Assembly: GCF_030317035.1 (NCBI RefSeq) | Contig: NZ_JASZYK010000005.1 | Coordinates: 310,001 to 374,000, forward strand | Length of the DNA: 64,000 nucleotides | From: Variovorax sp. J22G73 | GTDB taxonomy: Bacteria; Pseudomonadota; Gammaproteobacteria; Burkholderiales; Burkholderiaceae_C | Reading direction: 5' to 3' | Shown: piece by piece, positions 60,522 to 64,000 of the stretch | How the letters are laid out: the number at the start of each line of letters is the position of its first letter | How positions within the stretch are numbered: the first letter of the stretch is position 1 | Notes under the pieces: model-generated | Databases searched by the model: none | Told to the model about the DNA's origin: nothing | What the model saw: the letters and a program-made list of their open reading frames with translations, nothing else | Made by a program: the position numbers and the translations under genes

Positions 60522-60732
60522 ACCTTTCCTCATCGGCGGATCGAAAGATTGTCTGCCCTCGACAAGGTTTTGTATGCATTTGCGGGCCGGTGCCAAGGGC
60601 CGCGCACATTTGTTGCAGTGCGTTGCGAGACCTGCGGGTTGATCCGAACAGCAAAGATTTGGGATCGACAGGCAAGCCACGCCCCGCGCCCGCGTCTAGA
60701 TTTGCAGCGATCACCGCCAGCCGGAGAAGCAC

Positions 60733-62481
60733 ATGCACGCCTGCAAGCCACAGCCTCGTGACGGCCATGCCGCGCGCCGCAGGCTTTTCTTCGTGCTGGC
60801 GCCCTGCCTTGCGGCCACGCTGCTGGCCACCGGCTGCGGGGACGGGGGCGGCGGTGGGGGTGGCGCCCCGTTCATTCCTGGCAACAACGGCACAGGGCTC
60901 GTCACCGAGACCTTCCGCAACCCGCCCGAGGTGACGAGCAAGGACGGCGTGCTCAGCACCACGCTGGAGGTGTCCACGCGCACGGTCGAGGTCGACGGCC
61001 TGCCCGTGACGACCACGGTCTACAACGGCGCGTACATGCCGCCGGTGCTGCGCCTGAAGCCGGGCGACACGCTGGCGCTGCGGCTGGTCAACAACTCGGC
61101 CGCGCCGACCAACGAGCACTACCACGGGCTGAACGTGTCGCCGCGCATCAACCCCGACGCCACCGTGTCCGACAACGTGTTCCTGCACGTGCCGCCGGGC
61201 ACGACCACCGACTACCGCGTGGCCATTCCGGCGTCGCACCACCCGGGCCTGTACTGGTACCACAGCCACCAGCACGGCAGCTCGGAGCAACAGGTGATGG
61301 GCGGGCTCTCGGGCGGCCTGGTGATCGAGGGGCTTCTGGCGCCCGTGCCGGAGCTGGCGGGCATCAGGGAGCGCATGGTGCTGCTGAAGGACATACAGAT
61401 CGGCCCCGACGGCAAGGTGCCGGCCGACATCGACAGCAGCGCGCCCACGCACCGCACCGTGAACGGCCAGGCCAACCCGGTGATGACCATCGCGCCCGGC
61501 GAAACCCAGCTGCTGCGCATCGGCAACATCAGCGCGAACATGTACTACCGCCTCACGCTGGCGGGCCACACGCTGTACGAGCTGGCGCGCGACGGCATCC
61601 GCCACAACCGGCTGGTGCCCTTCAGCGAGCTGCTGCTGCCGCCGGCCTCGCGCAGCGAGGTGCTCATCCAGGGTGCGGCGGCGGGCACCTACGCGCTGAA
61701 GTCGCTGCCCATCGACACCGGCCCGCAGGGCGACACCGCGCCCGAGGCCACGCTGCTCACGCTGGTCTCGCAAGGCGAGCCGCAGCAACCACGCGTGCTG
61801 CCCGCCGCCTTGCCGCCCGTGGAAGACCTGCGCACCCTGCCCGTGGCGCGGCGGCGCACCATCACCTTCCAGGAGTCGGCCGACGGCAACACTTTCTACA
61901 TCGACTCGGGCAACGGCCCGCGGCAGTTCGACCCCGCGCGGGTCGACGCGACCATCCAGTCGGGCACGGTCGAGGAATGGACCGTGCTCAACCCCACGGG
62001 CGAGTGGCACGTGTTCCACATCCACCAGACCGACTTCCAGGTGGTGGAGGTCGACGGCGCCGCGCGCGACTTCGTGGGCCACCAGGACAACGTGAACGTC
62101 TCGTTCCAGCCCGACAGCGGGTCGCCGCCGGGGCAGGTGAAGCTGCTGATCGACTTTCGCGACCCGATCGCGATCGGCAAGTTCGTCTTTCACTGCCACA
62201 TCCTCGAGCACGAGGACGGCGGAATGATGGCCGTCGCCGAGGTGGTGCCGGGCTGGCCGGACCTGGCGCGCGCCAAGGCGCGCACTGAAACGCCCACGGC
62301 GCTCATGACGCCCGTGGCGCGCGAGTCGGTGCTGGCCGCGGCGCGCGGCATTGTCCAGCGCTGGCTCACCGGCGAAGACGCCCTGGCCGCCGCGCGCGCG
62401 CGGCGCGAGGAACTCTTCGCGCAGGCGCAAGCGGCGAGCCTGTGCCGCACCGACGCGCCGCCACCCGAGGCGAGGCAGTGA
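60733..62481 (+). CDS. Multicopper oxidase, lipoprotein type
   Basis: A 582-residue three-cupredoxin oxidase. The signal peptide ends in the lipobox LLATGC (about residue 36), then a Gly-rich linker, so it is membrane-anchored in the periplasm. Copper ligands: HYHGLN (about 129), LYWYHSHQHG (about 175), HVFHIHQTDFQ (about 424) and the T1/T3 cluster FHCHILEHEDGGMM (about 486). No Met-rich CueO-like segment is visible. It couples substrate oxidation, possibly of Cu(I), metal ions or phenols, to oxygen reduction. GGAGA lies 5 bases before ATG 60733. Paralogue D, divergent upstream, may control it. Confidence 0.9.
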   Translation: MHACKPQPRDGHAARRRLFFVLAPCLAATLLATGCGDGGGGGGGAPFIPGNNGTGLVTETFRNPPEVTSKDGVLSTTLEVSTRTVEVDGLPVTTTVYNGAYMPPVLRLKPGDTLALRLVNNSAAPTNEHYHGLNVSPRINPDATVSDNVFLHVPPGTTTDYRVAIPASHHPGLYWYHSHQHGSSEQQVMGGLSGGLVIEGLLAPVPELAGIRERMVLLKDIQIGPDGKVPADIDSSAPTHRTVNGQANPVMTIAPGETQLLRIGNISANMYYRLTLAGHTLYELARDGIRHNRLVPFSELLLPPASRSEVLIQGAAAGTYALKSLPIDTGPQGDTAPEATLLTLVSQGEPQQPRVLPAALPPVEDLRTLPVARRRTITFQESADGNTFYIDSGNGPRQFDPARVDATIQSGTVEEWTVLNPTGEWHVFHIHQTDFQVVEVDGAARDFVGHQDNVNVSFQPDSGSPPGQVKLLIDFRDPIAIGKFVFHCHILEHEDGGMMAVAEVVPGWPDLARAKARTETPTALMTPVARESVLAAARGIVQRWLTGEDALAAARARREELFAQAQAASLCRTDAPPPEARQ

Positions 62482-62660
62482 AGCAACGAGGCCGCGGGAC
62501 GCCCGTGCAATAGATCGGACGCGCAGCACACCACGCCGCCCGCGCAACGGCGACAGTCATGGCTGCCGGGACCACACGTTGTTTGTCGAGTGCCACCGGC
62601 GCCAGGGCGCGCACCGTGCGCGCCCGCTCGTCATCCACATCCTTCCGATCTCGAACCATC

Positions 62661-62921
62661 ATGAAAACCTTGACTGCATTCATCGGCGGCGTTGCCGCCA
62701 CGGCGACACTCACCGCCTGTGCTTCCGCCTTCCCGCTGTCGCACCCCAACTTCCAGAACGCCGAGCAGGCGCTGCAGGTGGCCATCAACCATATCCAGGG
62801 GGCGCAGCAGGTGAACGGGCCCACCTTCGGCGGCCATGCGGGCCGCGCGATCGAGCTGATTCGCCAGGCGCAGGACGAAGTCGCCATCGCCGACGAATAC
62901 CACCGCGGCGTGCGCTACTGA
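62661..62921 (+). CDS. Small lipoprotein, unknown
   Basis: An 86-residue lipoprotein with lipobox TLTAC (Cys about 20). The mature part is helical: HPNFQNAEQALQVAINHIQG, then GGHAGRAIELIRQAQDEVAI. I recognise no defined function; similar small helical lipoproteins occur in Burkholderiales. It starts 179 bases after the multicopper oxidase and is 10 bases upstream of the next membrane protein, so those two are probably co-transcribed. Confidence 0.7.
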   Translation: MKTLTAFIGGVAATATLTACASAFPLSHPNFQNAEQALQVAINHIQGAQQVNGPTFGGHAGRAIELIRQAQDEVAIADEYHRGVRY

Positions 62922-62931
62922 AGGCCGCGCC

Positions 62932-63417
62932 ATGCCGCTGCATGAAGCGTTGGCGATCCTCGCGCTGACCGCCTACGCGCTCTACAAGCAATCCGTGGCG
63001 CACCGCGTGGTGGGCCGCACGCGCTTCAAGCTGGCGCTCATCTACTGCGGCGTCGGGTTGGTGGCGGGCGGCTTCCAGTGGCCGCCGAGCGAGCTTGCGT
63101 GGATGGTGCTGCTGGGCGGCCTGCTGCTCAGCGCCGTCACCGGTGTCGCAAGGGGCCGGTGGAGCCGGCTGTGGCTGGACGCGAACGGCCAGCCCATGGC
63201 GCGCGGCACGCCGCTGACGATCGCGTTGTTCCTGCTGCTGATCGCGCTCAAGGTGGGCATCGGCGCCTGGGAGGCCGAAACGCACCAGGCCGCCGCGCAC
63301 GGCGGCTTCGGCGAGGTGCTGCTGCTCATCGGCGTGATGGTGGCGCTGCAGGCCGAGATCGTCTGGCGCCGGGCATCGAAGCTGGCCGCGAGCCCGTCGG
63401 CATTTGTACGCGCGTGA
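62932..63417 (+). CDS. Integral membrane protein, DUF1453/CcdC-like
   Basis: A 161-residue protein with about four TM helices (residues 5-20, 35-52, 56-74, 92-110, 122-142). The GVARGRWSRLWLDANGQ loop with paired basic residues and RFKLALIYCGVGLVA resemble DUF1453 (CcdC) proteins. Function unknown. Start ATG 62932, 10 bases after the small lipoprotein gene. Confidence 0.65.
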   Translation: MPLHEALAILALTAYALYKQSVAHRVVGRTRFKLALIYCGVGLVAGGFQWPPSELAWMVLLGGLLLSAVTGVARGRWSRLWLDANGQPMARGTPLTIALFLLLIALKVGIGAWEAETHQAAAHGGFGEVLLLIGVMVALQAEIVWRRASKLAASPSAFVRA

Positions 63418-63427
63418 ACTCGCCCGC

Positions 63428-64000
63428 TCAGCCCTGCGAAATCATTTCCTGCACGCGGGCCGCCAGGGCCTCCAGCTGGAACGGCTTCGTCATCACCGCC
63501 ATGCCGCGCTCCAGGTGACCGTTGCCCACCGCCGCGTTTTCCGCGTAGCCGGTGATGAACAGCACCTTCAGCTCCGGCCGTGATTGACGCGCCGCGTCGG
63601 CCATCTGCCGCCCGTTCATGCCGCCAGGCAGCCCCACGTCGCTGATCAACAGGTCGATGCGCACGTCGGACTGAAGGATCTTCAAACCCGCCACGCTGTC
63701 TGCCGCCTCGATGGCGCTGTAGCCGAGCTCCTGCAGCACGTCCGTTACCAGCATGCGCACGGTGGGTTCGTCGTCGACCACCAGCACCGTCTCGCCCTGC
63801 TCGGAGCGCGGCGGCGGGCGCACCTCGACGCCGTCTTCGTCGATGTCGCCGCCGGCGTGGTGGCGCGGCAGGTAGATGCACACGGTGGTGCCCTTGCCGA
63901 GCTCGGAGTAGATGCGCACCTGCCCGCCCGACTGCTTGGCGAAGCCGTAGATCATCGACAGGCCGAGCCCGGTGCCCTGCCCCAGCGGCTTGGTGGTGAA
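63428..64000 (-). CDS. Hybrid histidine kinase, C-terminal part (HATPase end plus receiver)
   Basis: An open frame enters from the right edge at 64000 and stops at 63428, giving 190 residues. The first part is the end of a HATPase domain with the G2 box QGTGLGLSMIYGFAKQSGG and GKGTTVCIYLP. A CheY-like receiver follows (about residues 72-185): VLVVDDEPTVRMLV, phospho-acceptor Asp in DLLISDVGLPGGMNG, TGYAENAA and MTKPF. The N-terminal sensor lies outside the window. The gene is convergent with the DUF1453-like gene. Confidence 0.88.
   Translation of the reverse strand, partial: FTTKPLGQGTGLGLSMIYGFAKQSGGQVRIYSELGKGTTVCIYLPRHHAGGDIDEDGVEVRPPPRSEQGETVLVVDDEPTVRMLVTDVLQELGYSAIEAADSVAGLKILQSDVRIDLLISDVGLPGGMNGRQMADAARQSRPELKVLFITGYAENAAVGNGHLERGMAVMTKPFQLEALAARVQEMISQG

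Noticed and set aside
59596-62547. A 983-codon minus-strand open frame across the multicopper oxidase
   Set aside because: It is antisense to copper-ligand motifs in the plus frame and carries no recognisable domain.

Overview
The window is GC-rich, densely packed and almost entirely protein coding. Four Bug-type (tripartite tricarboxylate transporter) substrate-binding proteins without TctAB permeases, many LysR/AraC regulators next to small catabolic operons, a PrpR-type sigma-54 activator, a CaiB/BaiF CoA-transferase and an ESPR autotransporter together point to a betaproteobacterium of the order Burkholderiales, most like Comamonadaceae (Variovorax/Acidovorax type). This is inference from gene content. 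I saw no rRNA, tRNA, CRISPR array, insertion sequence or phage module.

Layout. 1-233: C-terminus of an ABC ATPase. 325-4668: two leftward operons, Bug/creatininase/DUF3817 and AraC/RidA/isonitrile-hydratase-like. Each has a near-identical direct repeat upstream, so one AraC protein may control both. 4935-8992: a Bug + ICL/PEP-mutase operon read from a textbook sigma-54 promoter, divergent from its probable PrpR-type activator. 9180-16320: a five-gene cassette of CHAT protease, polytopic membrane protein, GYD-domain protein, second CHAT protease and alpha/beta-hydrolase. This is the strongest candidate for an undescribed system. 16357-17037: an XRE/S24-like regulator whose protease residues are replaced. 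17381-23858: a flavin monooxygenase, an SsuABC/TauABC-type ABC transporter and an Ldh2-OsmC fusion; a CysB-like LysR gene follows on the other strand, suggesting organosulfur use. 24920-28537: Bug, enolase-superfamily enzyme and argininosuccinate-lyase-like enzyme.

28703-38439: repeat lipoprotein, PRC-barrel protein, a 1701-residue autotransporter, an MFS transporter and a divergent GcvA-like LysR. 38471-45206: a leftward iron-uptake locus (TonB receptor, FecI sigma, FecR, second TonB receptor with an N-terminal signalling domain). 45450-48821: LysR divergent from CoA-transferase + Bug. 48990-50912: a PAS hybrid histidine kinase. 51053-57101: envelope proteins, a secreted lipase, an AraC gene, a small exported-peptide/cupin/membrane operon and an FUSC exporter. 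57162-60521: three consecutive AraC paralogues, related to the one at 52821. 60733-64000: multicopper oxidase, small lipoprotein, membrane protein and the 3' end of another hybrid kinase.

The recurring logic is small catabolic cassettes, each pairing a regulator with an orphan periplasmic binding protein and one or two enzymes. Set among these are one conflict- or stress-like CHAT cassette and one surface/iron region. Gene calls rest on reading frames, motifs and start-site context. Exact substrates are mostly not determinable from sequence alone.
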